A DNA stretch of 64,000 nucleotides from Prostheceraeus crozeri (GCA_907163375.1 CAJQUW010001989.1:88174-152173), one strand, 5' to 3'; shown: positions 23,117 through 35,885, counted from the first letter of the stretch. Numbers and translations: made by a program. The notes: generated from the sequence alone by a model not told the origin.

Positions 23117-23905
23117 GCTGCTGCTGAATCAGGAAAAGACGGAATTACTTTGGATCCATTCAGACAGGCGACGACAGTCGGTACCAGAAAGCGCTATTCG
23201 AATTGGATCTTCTTGGATATCTCCTGTTTCCTCTGCTCGATGCTTGGGAGTCCATATTGATTCTGAACTATCTTATCAAGTTCATATTAATAAACGGGCT
23301 GCCGCCTGTTTTTCGATGCTAAGACAAATCCGGTCCATCAAAGCGTCATTACCTCGTTCAGTTTTAAGGAATGTGATCCCTTCCGTGGTGATACAACGTC
23401 GTGATTATTGTCTCTCTATTGGGTATGGCTTGCCATACTATCGTCTAAGACGGTTGCAATCAGTTCTGAATGCTGCGGCTCGCTTGGTGAATGGCACCTC
23501 TCGTTATTGTGCAATCACTCCCCTGCTCAGAGATCTTATATGGTTACCAAATTGAGAAACGCATTGGCTATAGATTGTGCACTCTTGCCTTCTCCTGCTA
23601 TCATCAACTGGCGCCTACTTACCTTGTCTCGGATTTTCAAAAAGTGTCATCAATATCTCGTGGATATCAACTTTGCTCTTCTGATGAGCGACTTTTTATA
23701 GTTGCTGCAGTATGTGCCTGGAATGGTCTTCCTACTCATCTCAGGCAAATTGACAGTCTTTTCGAGTTCAAGAAACAGGTTAAGAATAACTTTTATGAAC
23801 TTTCATTCTTTTAGTCCATGCTTTTACTATCATCGTAAAGTGGTCTTGCATGTAACTAAACGCCACTGAAATATAATTCTCTTGAACTTGAAATTGAAAT
23901 CCCAG
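23117..23905 (+). mobile_element. CR1/L2-like LINE 3' fragment
   Basis: The coding remnant starts LLLNQEKTELLWIHSDRRR and continues CLGVHIDSELSYQVHINKRA, then the thumb region (RRLQSVLNAAARLVNGTSRY). It ends ICAWNGLP-like (VCAWNGLPTHLRQIDSLFEF, then KKQVKNNFY) at about 23814. This is the C-terminal region after the reverse transcriptase core of L2/CR1-type LINEs. A frame change lies at about 23553 (after LIWLPN), where the reading passes from the 23244-23555 frame to the 23491-23814 frame. A 3' tail TTGAACTTGAAATTGAAAT (about 23880-23900) is the short-repeat terminus typical of L2-like elements. The copy is strongly 5'-truncated. Confidence 0.85.
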
Positions 23906-26302
23906 CTGGAATAATCGGAGACACAATGATGACCAGTAATCCCCTTATTGCAGGCCTCTGACTTAAGGATTTTGCATCAGTCACAATTGCGTAAGACTCT
24001 TCTGCACATACCGTTAGAACTTCGTCGCTCGCCTACTGAACTATGACTATAATGAATAACCGCGACCTTCGTTCCATGAGTCACTAACAAAGAAGATCCG
24101 AACAGAAAAGCTGCATAAGCTGGTGGCGTCATTCATTGCCGGTCAGCACTCCTTACTGCATCGTAGGTGTTTCACTTTCATCAGTCAGAAAACCCACTGG
24201 TAGCATTAATACAATGTCTCAAAATTACGAATTAGCAAATGATTATGTTGCTGAAATGTCAAAGTGAATTAAAAATGTAATCAATTCTTAGACTTACATA
24301 AGCCTACCGTTAGCGCTACAGGTGAGAAGTTTGTATTTTGATAATTGTGACATTTACAGGCTCAGGTCACAGCTACATAAAGCTTCTACATTTAATGAAT
24401 TACTATCTATTATTTAATCACACAGAAGTGTAAAGAAAACATTTTTGAGGCGCTATATTTAGGGTAATACTGAATACTTTCTGTTCGATTCTCTTTCACG
24501 TCTATTAGATGCAGTTATTCAGTGATTGACAAGTAGACCTACCTAACTGATGATGAATTGCTATTTAAACAAGAACTAATTCACAACTTCCTGCAGTCGA
24601 ATTGAGTAAACAATTACGAAAAAGTATTATTAGTGATAATAAATCATTTAACTCTCTTTAAATGATGTATTCAAGTATAAAACTGGGCTTATATCATATA
24701 AATATTTATCAAACAAGTGCAAGCTTTCATGCAATTCAAAGCGTTTAATTTCCTAATTGGATAGCGTTGCAGGTATGCAAAGTTCAGGTGGTAAAACATG
24801 TACAAATGAAGATATTCAGATGAAATTGTCTGAAAAATTAATGATAGTGAATGAAATATTTACAGGTGAGATTACCAGTGTTGCAGTGTCTACATATTCT
24901 ATGTTCGCATGTTTCTATAATTCTATAGCTTCCAGGTCCTACATGAAGATCGTGATTTCCTGATCTATATTTTAATAAAAGTGCTGCCTTCATTCGGTAA
25001 ATCCAAATTTGAATTTTTTTATTCTTCAATTGAAATGGATTCAAGCCAACATAGACATAATCTTGCAATTTATGCGTGCATATAAGCCAAATGAAATATT
25101 TCTATAATCAAAATTGTCATGCTTTTGTTAGTGGATTTTTTTGATAATTAATTTGCTATTATTGTGGTTGAAATAACATAAACATGATTTAATTGTATAT
25201 AAATTTATGCTTACAATTTGTTTTTATTGTAGCCTTGTTCGAGGAAGTGTTCATTGAACACGAAGCTCGGACATCTAACTACGCTGTAGGGTTGTCTAAA
25301 AAAATACGTTATTTTTCTATTTATAAGAAACAGTGTTTTTATCAATACATGTTTTATATTTTCATTGCTTTAGAAAAACAACAGTTCATATTTTCTCAAA
25401 GAATTATAGAAAATCGTCATCAGCAAGAGAGCCAAGTTTTAATAACTCCACAAGGAAATATACCATCAAGCATTTTCATTGGACTTCCCTATTCAGTGTT
25501 CTTATGATGATTGGCTCTTTCATTAAAATTTTAAAGATTGCATGAAAATGAAGACAACAAGTCTTTCTCTATAACTTTCTACTTAACAATTGCAATAAGC
25601 CTGAAATCGATTATCACTTATAAACTCGTGCTCAATAACCATCTCTCCCTCTCTTTCTCTCTCTCTCTCTCTCTTATAAATACACATACGTGTATAATAG
25701 CATCTGAGATTGAAAAACACATGAACCATCATGACCATGGCCAAAACAGCCTCAAAATCTTCGCTTACTCATTGAAATCTTATGTTTAATTGAACATTTG
25801 AAGTTGAACAGGCGTCGGTATTGATCATTTTGAATAATTCTTTTTAATAAAAAAAAGACAAATAAAAGTATAAAAACATAGGAATGAATGATAAACACGT
25901 GTTTTTATAAAAAAACATACGATAAAAAAATGTTTTTTACAATCCTAGTACGCTGGTCGTCCCAAACCGGGTTGAGAGAGAAGGAATGAGAGGGACATCA
26001 GCGGCACCTTTCACCAGAAAAATAGTCCAGAATATTACTGCTTGCATGTCTGTTACGAATGAATATAGATGCGGATGAGAAAGAGAGAATGTGGTAAGTC
26101 CATTTTTATTCAGGGTTGGCTAAAATCACAATTTTAAAAAAAGAGTAAATAGTTTATCATCAACCCACAACTTGAAATTATTGAATGAATTTCAGCTTGA
26201 TTTTACTGCTAAATTCCATCAAATTTTCCATGTATCGAAGTATGTGGCCCATTTGCATAACCATATAATTCCTAATTATATACAGATGTTTTTGAAAAAG
26301 TT
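23906..26302. other. No certain gene; contains a CT microsatellite
   Basis: AT-rich intergenic DNA. 25643-25676 is a (CT)n-rich microsatellite. Open frames at 24757-25545 have no recognisable family motif and AT-driven composition. Confidence 0.45.
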
Positions 26303-26307
26303 TATGA

Positions 26308-26482
26308 TGTAAGTTGTAATGTAAATAACTTAACAGTGAATTAACGTGCTTCGAGTAAAAACCATGCGCTAGTAGCAAGACGACATGTTGTTGTATTGAA
26401 TTGTGTACAGCATCAGATTGATTAAATTCAGTGCAGTAAAAGAAAGGCAAATCGCACAGAGTAAGACATTGAAAACACAACA
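26308..26482 (-). repeat. 3' LTR (175 bp) of the Mag-like element
   Basis: It appears identical to 30600-30774. A purine-rich tract, AAGGGGGAGATGAAC (26497-26483), borders it on the internal side. Confidence 0.95.
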
Positions 26483-26875
26483 GTTCATCTCCCCCTTAAA
26501 AGAAACGATCGGGAGGCACGCCCTTGGTAGCGCGAGCTGAGCGCCAACCAGAGGACAACAAAGGTGAAGGCATTGACGAACTAGCAAGTCCAGTAGAAAC
26601 AGAAGAATCATTTGTTGAAACTCTTCTAGGCCTAGCCGAACAGTGGGAAACTCAGTAACATCATTCGAACTGTCCAAGTCAACATCATTACAATCAATTA
26701 AACGCTTTTTTAATTTGTGTTATATGCCGTTTCCATAACCGTCCCCCAGAGACTGAAACTACGAATGTGACTTGGCCTTTTCTTCCTACGACTGTTCCCG
26801 GAATCCATGTCTTCGTCGGAAGGTATTGTCTGACCCATACGTCACTCGATTCAAAGTCATCCGTCGGAGTTGAGT

Positions 26876-27709
26876 TTATTCCCGTTTCTGTGGCTGTAAA
26901 ACAGAGAATCGCGTTCTGACCTTGAATGAGAACAGCATTTCAGCAGGAATTTTACTCGTCGTAGAATGAGGCGAAAAACGGTAATCTTGAAGGAAATCAC
27001 GTAGCGCAATATGTTTGTCCTTTCCGTCTTCTCTCAGTTTCGTCATTGTCTCCTTGAATGTTCTTACAAAGCGTTCTGCGATGCCATTGCCTTGAGGTCG
27101 GAATGGACTGCTTGTCATATGCTTAATATTCCATTTTGCATAGAAGCTATTCATTTGGTTGGAATTGAACGGTGGACCATTATCCGATACTATGCAATTA
27201 CTAGGACCAAGTATTGCGAAAATAGATTCCAACGCATTAGCTGTAGCTGTAGCAGTAGTGTCTGAACCCATTCGAATAACAAAAAGGATACTTTGATTTT
27301 GCGTCAATAACAACCAGCCATTTCTCTCCCCAAAACGGATTACACCGAGAAATCTATATGTATTCTGTCCCAAGAATGCTCCGGAGTAGGCCATGAGACG
27401 AACGTAAGTAAGATTCCGGCGAATTAGACGCATTCCTTTGACCATCTTTCTCACCACAATGTGAGGACACTAAAATTGTTGTATTTCACTATCCATCTCA
27501 GGCCACCATATCCATCTTCGAGCACATTATTTCATTCGATTCGTGCCCATGTGACTGCTATGTAGTAAATTCAGACAGTCTTTCTGTAATGGTTTAGGAA
27601 TAACCACTCTGAGACCCTTTAATAAGCAATCCTGTTGAACAGTGAGCTCGTCTCTCCGCTGAAAATATGGTTTGAGTGGGTTGTAATCATCGCTGCATTG
27701 GTCGGCCAT
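26876..27709 (-). mobile_element. Integrase part of the Mag-like fossil
   Basis: The zinc-finger end has LLHSSHMGTNRMK (about 27530). The core shows NCIVSDNGPPFNSNQMNSFY and SSPFRPQGNGIAERFVRTFK, which carry the second and third catalytic blocks of retroviral-type integrases. It is broken. Confidence 0.88.
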
Positions 27710-28147
27710 CCATGTGTTACGCAGTTGAATCGCATGATCTTCGATAATGTCCTGTCAAGGATGATTTCGTTGTTGGGGTTTTAATCAACTCTGAATTTAT
27801 CGGTACATCTTGTTGGGTTTCTTCATATAGCGCTGAACCATTTCGGAGGGGTTGATCAGAATCATCAAACTTTGTATTGGACACAGGTGACCTCGAAAGC
27901 GAATCAGCATGCCGTGATCAGTAGATTTCTTGTAGACAATCTCGTAATCATAAACCCTCAGAGTTATTGCCCATCTTTGTAAGCGTGCAGCTGTAGTTTC
28001 ATGGAATTCTCTTACTTGGATTGAATAGAGTCAGCAAGGGTTTGTGTGTGGATCATTGGTGTGGGTCACCAGCACGAACTTGTGTAACGAGTAAGTATTG
28101 TTTGAACTTCTTCACACCGAAAAGATATTGATGATAATGACTCTTTT

Positions 28148-29262
28148 TCAATTTGGCTGTAGTTCCTTTTCTGCCGCAGTAAGGGTCTTCGAAGCGTGAG
28201 CTATAGGCAATTCATTACCGGCCTCGTCTTTCTGCAACAGCACCGCACCTACACCGAACTGGGATGCATCCGCAGCTAGAATCAATGTCTTATTCGGATC
28301 GAAATGTACAAGTAAGGTTGCCTTTGCAAGTCTATCTTTTAGCTCATCGGAAGCTCGTTGACATTGATTGGACCATTTCCAGGGTACTCCTTTCTTCCTA
28401 AGGTTGTTGAGAGGGTAAGACACCTGTGAAGCATCGCGAATGAAATTCCCATAGTAGTTTATTTTCCCAAGAAAACATTCAACTTCTTTAACGTTCGTAG
28501 GAACAGGAAAATTCACTATTGCATCAACTCTCTCGGAGTCCGGTTTTCTTCCCTTCCTGGTTGACAATAAATCCCAAGTTAAGTACCTAACTTCATCTGC
28601 GAAAAATTTGCATTTTTCTCTTTTCAGTTTTAGTCCATAGTCGCGGATTCTATCTAACAGCATTCGCAGTGAGTGCACCTTATCATGTTCTTCATCCGCT
28701 GCTACCCGTAACGATAAGATCATCAATGTATCCAGCAGTATGAGGGATACCATCAATCAACTCATTTGCCAACCTTTGAAATATAGCGGGAGCGGAAGCT
28801 ATACCGTATGCAAGTCTATTGTATCTGTAATGCCCAGAGGTGTGTTGATGACTGCGATGTCTTTACTTGCTTCATCCAATTCAAGCTGAGTATACGCATC
28901 TGCCATATCTAATTTGGTGAATTTCTTTCCTCCATTCAACTTCACAGTAATTCCTCAGGAGTTGGAATCAAAGCATTGATCTTGCTTTAAACCAAGGATT
29001 AATTGTTACTTTAAAATCACCACATAAGCGAATTTGATCATTAGTTTTCGGAACAACCACTATAGGCGCTGCCCAGTCGGAATGCGAAACTTTTTGATAA
29101 AGTCCCGTTACATTCTAATCTATGAATCTCTTCTTTCACTGCATTCATACGCGCAAAATATTGAGGTACTTGTCTAGGCTTGAGAAATTTGGGAACGGCA
29201 CTTTCATCTATATGAAGCTTTGCTTTGAACTTCGTGCAGTGTCCTAACTCGGTTGAAAACAC
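28148..29262 (-). mobile_element. Reverse transcriptase and RNase H parts of the Mag-like fossil
   Basis: The start of the reverse transcriptase has LHIDESAVPKFLKPRQVPQY. Its later blocks include LKLKREKCKFFADEVRYL and VECFLGKINYYGNFI. RNase H begins LILAADASQFGVGAVLLQKD. It is broken. Confidence 0.9.
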
Positions 29263-29493
29263 GTCATCATAATCATCAAGACGGAGTCAGCTAAGGAAAC
29301 GGATGAGCACATCACTACATCTGACCGATATAAAAATTCATTACGCATCAAATCAGTGACATCAAGATTTGTTTTCCTAATAGAATCGCGACCAAACAAA
29401 GGCGGTTTTCTACCTGACACAACAAGTAAATTCAATATCTGTGAACTTCCTAATACACAGGCATTCACTTTACAATGACCTTTGACATTTATG

Positions 29494-30570
29494 TCATGAC
29501 CTGTGTAAGAATTCAGTGAAATGTCGGTGTCCAACAATTTTAGGGGACCCGATTCCACACCACGTACGTTCATCAATAATTGAGGCAGGAGAGCCTGTGT
29601 CAACTTCAAAAAGAATGTCTTTACCATTTACATCAATAGGTAACATGAAAGGCGAATTATGAATCATATTATGAGAAGAATTCACAGAACTGACAAGAGT
29701 ATCAACAGAATGTACTTTGTTGGCAGAATTCTTGCTGGACAACACAGCAGATGAATTTGCGGAATTTCTTCCACACACAGATTGAATGTGACCTCTTGTA
29801 TGACACGCATTACACACATAGTTCCGGTACTTGCACTCTTCACGTTTGTGATTATTCTTACCGCACGATAAACAGATGTAACCTTTAGTAGATTTAATTC
29901 TTCGAAAAATTACCATTGTATTTAGACGCACCATTTGGTCTTGCAGGTCGAAGCTTTGCAACTTGTTTTGAACTTTCCGTAACTGTAGCAGTAGGTTGAA
30001 TCGATTTCATGTCCTCTGCTCAATCTGTAGAGCTATTTCCTCCGCACGTTGAAGAGTAGGATCACCTTCTTTCAGTAGAGCTTGACGAACTCGTAGATCT
30101 GCACAATTGATCACAATAAGATCACGTAATGCACGTTCTCTAGGCGTACTGACACAACTAGCATCAAAGCCACAATGTCTAGCTTTCTCACGCAATTCAG
30201 CAAACCATTCTGACGAACTTTGTCCAGGTTTCTGTTTGCAGGAATAGAGCGAATATGTAGCGGACATGAAGTTAGATTCTTCTTTGAAATGAACGTTTAA
30301 CTTGTCGGTGATATCAGCAAAGGTAATAGCAGTGTCAGATAATTTCACTGGAGAAAATAAACTCGTGAGAGTTGAGAATAGTTCTTCACCGCACCAAGCT
30401 AAGAAATAGTTTTTCTTTTCCGCATCGTCCTTTATGCCACAAGCGCCAAAGTAAAACGAAAGTCTTTCTGAGTAGAGAGCCCATTTCTCCTTGTCCGTTG
30501 AGAATTTGCAGAAAGGCGGAATTACAGACATTTCAGCACTGCAAAATGTCTGGCGTAAAATTTGCAACAC
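29494..30570 (-). mobile_element. Gag, zinc-knuckle and protease parts of the Mag-like fossil
   Basis: Gag starts near 30530 (MSVIPPFCKFSTDKEKWALY) and shows the capsid segment typical of Mag (KKNYFLAWCGEELFSTLTSL, then SSSEWFAELREKARHCGF). Two zinc knuckles (CLSCGKNNHKREEC and CNACHTRGHIQSVC) follow, then an aspartic protease with FEVDTGSPASII. It is broken. Confidence 0.9.
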
Positions 30571-30586
30571 TATTGTAGTCCAATTT

Positions 30587-30598
30587 TCCTCGTCGCCA
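30587..30598 (-). promoter_or_regulatory. tRNA-Ser type primer-binding site
   Basis: TGGCGACGAGGA on the minus strand lies one base inside the 5' LTR and is complementary to the 3' end (TCCTCGTCG plus CCA) of animal tRNA-Ser(GCT). Confidence 0.9.
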
Positions 30599-30599
30599 A

Positions 30600-30774
30600 T
30601 GTAAGTTGTAATGTAAATAACTTAACAGTGAATTAACGTGCTTCGAGTAAAAACCATGCGCTAGTAGCAAGACGACATGTTGTTGTATTGAATTGTGTAC
30701 AGCATCAGATTGATTAAATTCAGTGCAGTAAAAGAAAGGCAAATCGCACAGAGTAAGACATTGAAAACACAACA
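30600..30774 (-). repeat. 5' LTR (175 bp) of the Mag-like element
   Basis: It appears identical to 26308-26482 and is followed by the TATGA duplication. Confidence 0.95.
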
Positions 30775-30779
30775 TATGA

Positions 30780-32110
30780 TATAACGGAAAACACGCGCTT
30801 CAAAACTACACTCTTGTCAATTTGTAGACAATTGACAATAGATTCCTTGTTGCCGATTATTTCCGATCTTACAAGACGTGGAAGAAGTCTATAACAGTTC
30901 TTGCCATTTCTTCGAAGTTCTCTCGATCACAATGCTGACACTTTTGCTTCTTGTATTTGAATCATCATTTATTAAGTAATTCGAGCTTTTAATTAAAGGT
31001 ATCAGTAGCGGCTTGATATCGTTAAATTAAATATTAATTAAATTTAAATTAAAATTTTAATAACTTTAATAATTAATTTTAAATTATATTATTAAAAATT
31101 TAATAAATATAATTAAATAATCAATTAAAAATTTTCTGCTTAGGCCTCTTGAAATTTGTTATTCATGTTGCATATAAATATTAAATATGAATGCTAATTT
31201 TGTGTATATATATATATTAGTTGGATATTATTTGCGTAATTTTTGGAATATTAAAATTTGATCAAAATCTTCATCACTTATAATGATTACTATCTAATGA
31301 TAATCGACTGTAGCTAAATGCAAAATTAGATGCGTCTGAGTGCGTCAGATGGTTCGAGTCCATCATTCTTTCGGCTCTAGGGCTGGCTCCAGAGAATTTG
31401 GAAGGGCGCTATGCTTGGATGCATCAATGATAGCATATTGATATCTCGTCCTAACTGGTCACATAAACTCCTCAGTAACTCGTTTCAAAAGTCACGTCTT
31501 GATGCGACTCGGTAACGGACATTTTTACACCAGTTGAGATGTGTTTTTGTGACGAGCTGAGAAGTCTTCAGTCGTGAGAAGTCGTCTCAATGCTGCAGGG
31601 GCACTTACGTAATTCTATTTCCTATTAATTGATTTCATAGTGGCTCCAATTTCAACTATCAATTAATTGATGGCATTATTCATTTATTATGCAACAACTA
31701 CTACAATAGATATCAAGACCATCTGCGATATATGCAATTTCTGTTTATTGGATTCTTCAACCTATAGATTCATTGATGTCAATTAATTGATTGAAAAGAT
31801 CAATAAAATTGCAACCATTTTTTCATAATCCCTGGATTTAAGACGAACCGTGCTTTAAGTGCCCCAGCTCTTCTCACAATGTGATCTTAATTTAATTGCT
31901 GCAGACAAAATAAAGTCAGTTGATCGCCTTGAAAGGAGATTTCCTTAACCTTCATGTTGGAATTGGCACGAAAACGAAAAATTTATGACTACTAAAATTA
32001 CTATAATAAATTATTGTATAATATATAATTATATAATATATAGACGTTGTGATATCTATATCTATATATATATACGTATAATAAATAAATAGAATCAAAA
32101 ATGGCAATAA
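30780..32110. other. No gene seen; AT-rich
   Basis: 31020-31130 is nearly pure A/T (AATTAAATT words). 32030-32095 holds ATAT-rich tracts beside the next element. 31490-31600 is rich in GTCTCA/TGAGAC words like those near 17720-17890. Confidence 0.5.
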
Positions 32111-32114
32111 TATA

Positions 32115-32766
32115 AGAAATGATTAACCCAAATCAAAACAATCTATTATTTCCCTACCGGTATCGTCTCTTCTCGAGACTTTTCAAGGGAATAATGCTTT
32201 ATTTTTTAAAAATAAGGCTACATCATAATAGAAATCTACAAAAATATAAACTTATTACATGGCTACCTTTGAGCATAGAGATTAAACGAAAAATAATTCA
32301 CGTATCAGAATTAAGTTCTGGCTTAAGCATAGCCATTGGTATTGGCCAATCTGGTGACATGTTCAGAAACCGATTAACCGTCCACCGGCAACATATTAAC
32401 AACAGACATTATGCCGTATTAACAGTAAGTAAACACATTGCAAATTGCGCCAATGATCTCGCTATTAAGTTCAGAGCAGCTCCCTTTTACCAGATGCCAC
32501 CAAGTTGCAATAGGATTGCTAGGGAGAAGAAAGAAAAATATTTCATTACTATGCTTAAGCCAGACCTTAATTCTGATACGTGAATTATTTTTCGTTTAAT
32601 CTCTATGCTCAAAGGTAGCCATGTAATAAGTTTATATTTTTGTAGATTTCTATTATGATGTAGCCTTATTTTTAAAAAATAAAGCATTATTCCCTTGAAA
32701 AGTCTCGAGAAGAGACGATACCGGTAGGGAAATAATAGATTGTTTTGATTTGGGTTAATCATTTCT
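32115..32766 (+). mobile_element. Penelope-like 3' end with an inverted copy of itself (foldback)
   Basis: Arms of 218 bp (32115-32332 and 32549-32766) are inverted copies with one visible mismatch. TATA lies outside each arm (32111-32114 and 32767-32770). The 216-bp centre continues into the right arm as an open frame encoding a GIY-YIG endonuclease: GQSGDMFRNRLTVHRQHI, then HYAVLTVSKHIANC, then FRAAPFYQM and REKKEKYFITMLKPDLN, stop at 32583. This is the C-terminal domain of Penelope-like reverse transcriptases. The protein ends inside the right arm, so the right arm is the native 3' end and the left arm is the inverted copy. Inverted partial copies are known for Penelope insertions. The reverse transcriptase is absent. 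Confidence 0.8.
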
Positions 32767-32770
32767 TATA

Positions 32771-33919
32771 TTTGTATATATATATATATATATAAATTAT
32801 TACATAGTTGATAAATTACTATATTTCAAATAAAGAACAAATGAAGAAATGTGGGATTATATGAAGTATTATAGACGGATTAAGAAACTGGCGATAACAA
32901 ATTCAAGTGAAGAAATAGTATTTTCCATGTGTAGTCTTAGGTATAGTGTGTATAATTTCATTGCTTTCGGTGTAGTAGAGTGTCATTGCAGTTCTATTGT
33001 TTGCCTCCATTATCCACTATTACCATTATCCACCATATTGCATAGTGTCATAATCGGTGTAGTAGCATTATTGTATTGCCATATTTTACCTCCACTTTTT
33101 CTATTTTTATCCATGGATCTCCTGTTGTTTTATAATATCCATTTTTAATTTCCTTAACCTATGATGACCATTGTCCTATTGTATTTCCACTACCAGCATC
33201 TGTAGTCGGTAAGGTATATTAGACGTCTGTTTTGAACATGTATGCGGCAATGTTTGGAATCTATGGTATTAGTATATTAAAAGATAAGACATGTATGGCA
33301 TTCCAGCAACACTGGGTAATGTTTGTGAGGAGTCTTTAACCCGATGTCTCTACCAATTCGAGATATTCCTGAATGACGTTTATCAACAAGCGATGTTTCC
33401 ATGCCAATACATAATTTAATCAGATGTGTGTTTATCTTCTTAATATTGAATCTTCTTTCACTATGCAGATTTCACTACTGTATAATGTGTTACTAATAAG
33501 CTTTAAATATAGTAGTACAAGTATTAGTAATTACCTATGATAAGAATAAAATTTCTAAAATTTCCGTTTGGAACGAATTGCTCTATCATTAAGAATGAAA
33601 CGGTAAAAGTTGGTTTAACATGATTATTTGATAGTAAACACTGATAACCTTAGTCACCCTGAGAAATTGCCACTGAAAGCAACATCATACAAAGCACGGA
33701 GGCGGAAGATGAATGTAACAGGCAGGGTCGACCAAATCATGTCTAATCTTCACTGATATCGTAAGATATCTGTTTGGCCAAAAAATTGGTTTACTTGTGT
33801 TGCAACGATTGAAAATAGAAACGGTTTTGTAGGCTGAAAATGCGTGACGAATTTGATGAGACTGAAAAACCTGAGCGATTGTCAACTTCTTGTCGTTGAA
33901 TCACTACTTCATCTGGCAA
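32771..33919. other. No certain gene
   Basis: It begins with a (TA)n run (32776-32795). The open frame at 32849-33148 is hydrophobic and low in complexity, without family motifs. Confidence 0.45.
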
Positions 33920-33927
33920 GTGCAAAC

Positions 33928-34803
33928 TAAGGATGTACCGATATATCGGCAGATTATAGACAATGCCGATTATCGGCAGCTTATGTGACGTATCGGTTAT
34001 GGACCGATATCTAAAAAAATTGCCGATATTATTGTTTCTGAAAATAACAGTTTTTACGATTTTTTCAATTTTAATTTATTCAGTATTTACATAATTACAT
34101 GCAGCGATTATCTATAATATTAAAAGAATGTTTAAAATAAAGTTAATTCAATGATTAGTATAGGCCTACCGTACATATATTCAGGTACGCGACGCAATCC
34201 AATATATATTAGACTATCATTTTGACTCAATGCTAGCTTAATATGCTACGCTATTCCTATTAGTTGGACAGCAAAATTAAATGTAGCTACAATTACTTTT
34301 TTATACCATAATTTACCAAGAATTGAATTTGGTTATTAATATGAAACCTTTGTCTAATTGCTTGTTTTGTCTTCTTTAGATGATCCAGTATCCTAAGCTA
34401 ACTTTTCACATTCTTATTCAAAACTTTTTTCTTTTCAAGACATAAATTTCGACAGAAACGTCAAGCAATACTGTCAGGTAAACTACAAGTTTACAATAAA
34501 GCAACGATTGCGGTACTTCTTTAGTTAAGAGTATTGATATTGGAGCTTCATTTTGAAATCAACACGTGAAGAGTAAAGTATCTTAACATAAAATATTTAC
34601 ACTTATGGTCATATATTGTGAAATATATAGTCAAAAGGGCGGATATTGTATAGGTTATGTTAAAGGACATTGTACACGTTATTGTACATGGAATATGTTA
34701 CATGAACATCGGCAGTGCCGATATATCGGCCGATATTTGATTTTTTGTCGATATATTATCGGTATCGGTTATCGGCAAAATTTCGCATATAGGCACATCC
34801 CTA
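33928..34803. mobile_element. hAT-type nonautonomous element (MITE), 876 bp
   Basis: The 8-bp duplication GTGCAAAC flanks it at 33920-33927 and 34804-34811. The ends are TAAGGATGTACCGATA and, on the other strand, TAGGGATGTGCC. Both ends are filled with CCGATA/TATCGG words (CCGATATATCGG, TATCGGTTATCGG), giving clustered subterminal repeats. There is no coding capacity. The 8-bp duplication indicates hAT. Confidence 0.85.
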
Positions 34804-34811
34804 GTGCAAAC

Positions 34812-35224
34812 AGAGTGAGACGTCCACTAACAAGTCGACTGCATTCGTTGGTGAAAATTCCGTAAACGTCCGCCAGACGTAAACCAACACGTCCATGGTG
34901 ATATTGTCGACGAAACGCCGAAGTTGGACGAATTCGTGGGTCGAGATATCTCTCTAATGCCATGATCATCCAACTTTTCACATGGTGATTGCTTTGAGAA
35001 ATATCATTCTTCTGTGTGAAAGCCGCATAGTTTCACATTTTGTGACAATTGCTAAGTCAGTTTTTAGTTTTTGTATTTTACACCATGTTTCTTGATTCAT
35101 AAACTAGATGTAGCAGATACAAAAACTATACTACAGCAAAAGCATGTTCGAAAAGTTAATATACTTTGTGAAGAAAATATTCAATTCATAATTTTCCATA
35201 ATATTCATTCATAATTCATTATTT
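34812..35224. other. No gene seen
   Basis: Open DNA outside the hAT MITE. The minus-strand frame at 34769-34981 crosses the element's end and is not convincing. Confidence 0.4.
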
Positions 35225-35885
35225 TTACCATCGAGTAAGCATATAATTAGGTAGAGTAGCAACTCAGCATTTATTAATTCCCCAATGTGTAAACACTTTC
35301 GATTTTGTTAAATGAATATGAGTCGAGACCAATTGTACCACATGTGAGATTTGCAAATTTCTATATTTTTGGAGAAATGTACACGAATTCGACTGATCAT
35401 GATTGTAATGCAGAAGAAATGATGGTAATTTGCACATCCTCCGCGTCATGACAGCCTAAAAGAGGCAATGTTTATTAAATTAGCAATTCGAAGTTGCTAT
35501 TACTTTCATACTCAGCCTCAAGAGTATTCTAGCGTGATCATATCACAATCAACCTGCAACTGAAAGAGCAAGATATCTTAATCAAAGACAATGACTTCAA
35601 TTAACTTTGAAAGATTTAAATGTGTCCACATCACTTTTCAGATTCTAGAAATGAAACATGAATTTAGTGAATCATGAAATCATGCCGGTGAAAATTGAAT
35701 TAAAAACCATGTTAAAAACTTGAAATTTCAGCGAAGAAAGCAAATTTAAATCAGATATCGACTTTTTCATGAAGACTTCCATTATAATGCGGCTCATGAA
35801 ATTCCCTTGCAAATTGTCTTCATTTCCGCTTAGTTAGGATGCTTATTAGCAAACATTCATTCCTTTAATGTCCAACTTGTTTCAT
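35225..35885 (-). repeat. Dispersed noncoding repeat, copy A (inverted relative to 47222-47880)
   Basis: The reverse complement aligns over about 650 bp with 47222-47880. Shared blocks include GCTAATAAGCATCCTAACTA plus AGCGGAAAT, GGAATTTCATGA, and a TACTATCATGATCAGTC-like block. Identity is roughly 70-75% by eye. It codes for nothing I recognise. It ends where the LINE region begins. Confidence 0.75.

Larger units (their letters stand above)
26308..30774 (-). mobile_element. Mag-like Ty3/Gypsy LTR retrotransposon fossil, both ends present
   Basis: Two 175-bp LTRs (26308-26482 and 30600-30774) appear identical, starting TGTTGTG and ending CTTACA on the minus strand. TATGA flanks both sides (26303-26307 and 30775-30779). 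The primer-binding site TGGCGACGAGGA, one base inside the 5' LTR, matches the 3' end of animal tRNA-Ser(GCT), the primer known for the Mag clade. The order is Gag, zinc knuckles, protease, reverse transcriptase, RNase H, integrase. The coding part has roughly six or more breaks. The identical LTRs argue for recent insertion. Confidence 0.94.

Noticed and set aside
32487-32762. Minus-strand 91-aa open frame
   Set aside because: It is the mirror image of the left inverted arm of the Penelope foldback, not a separate gene.
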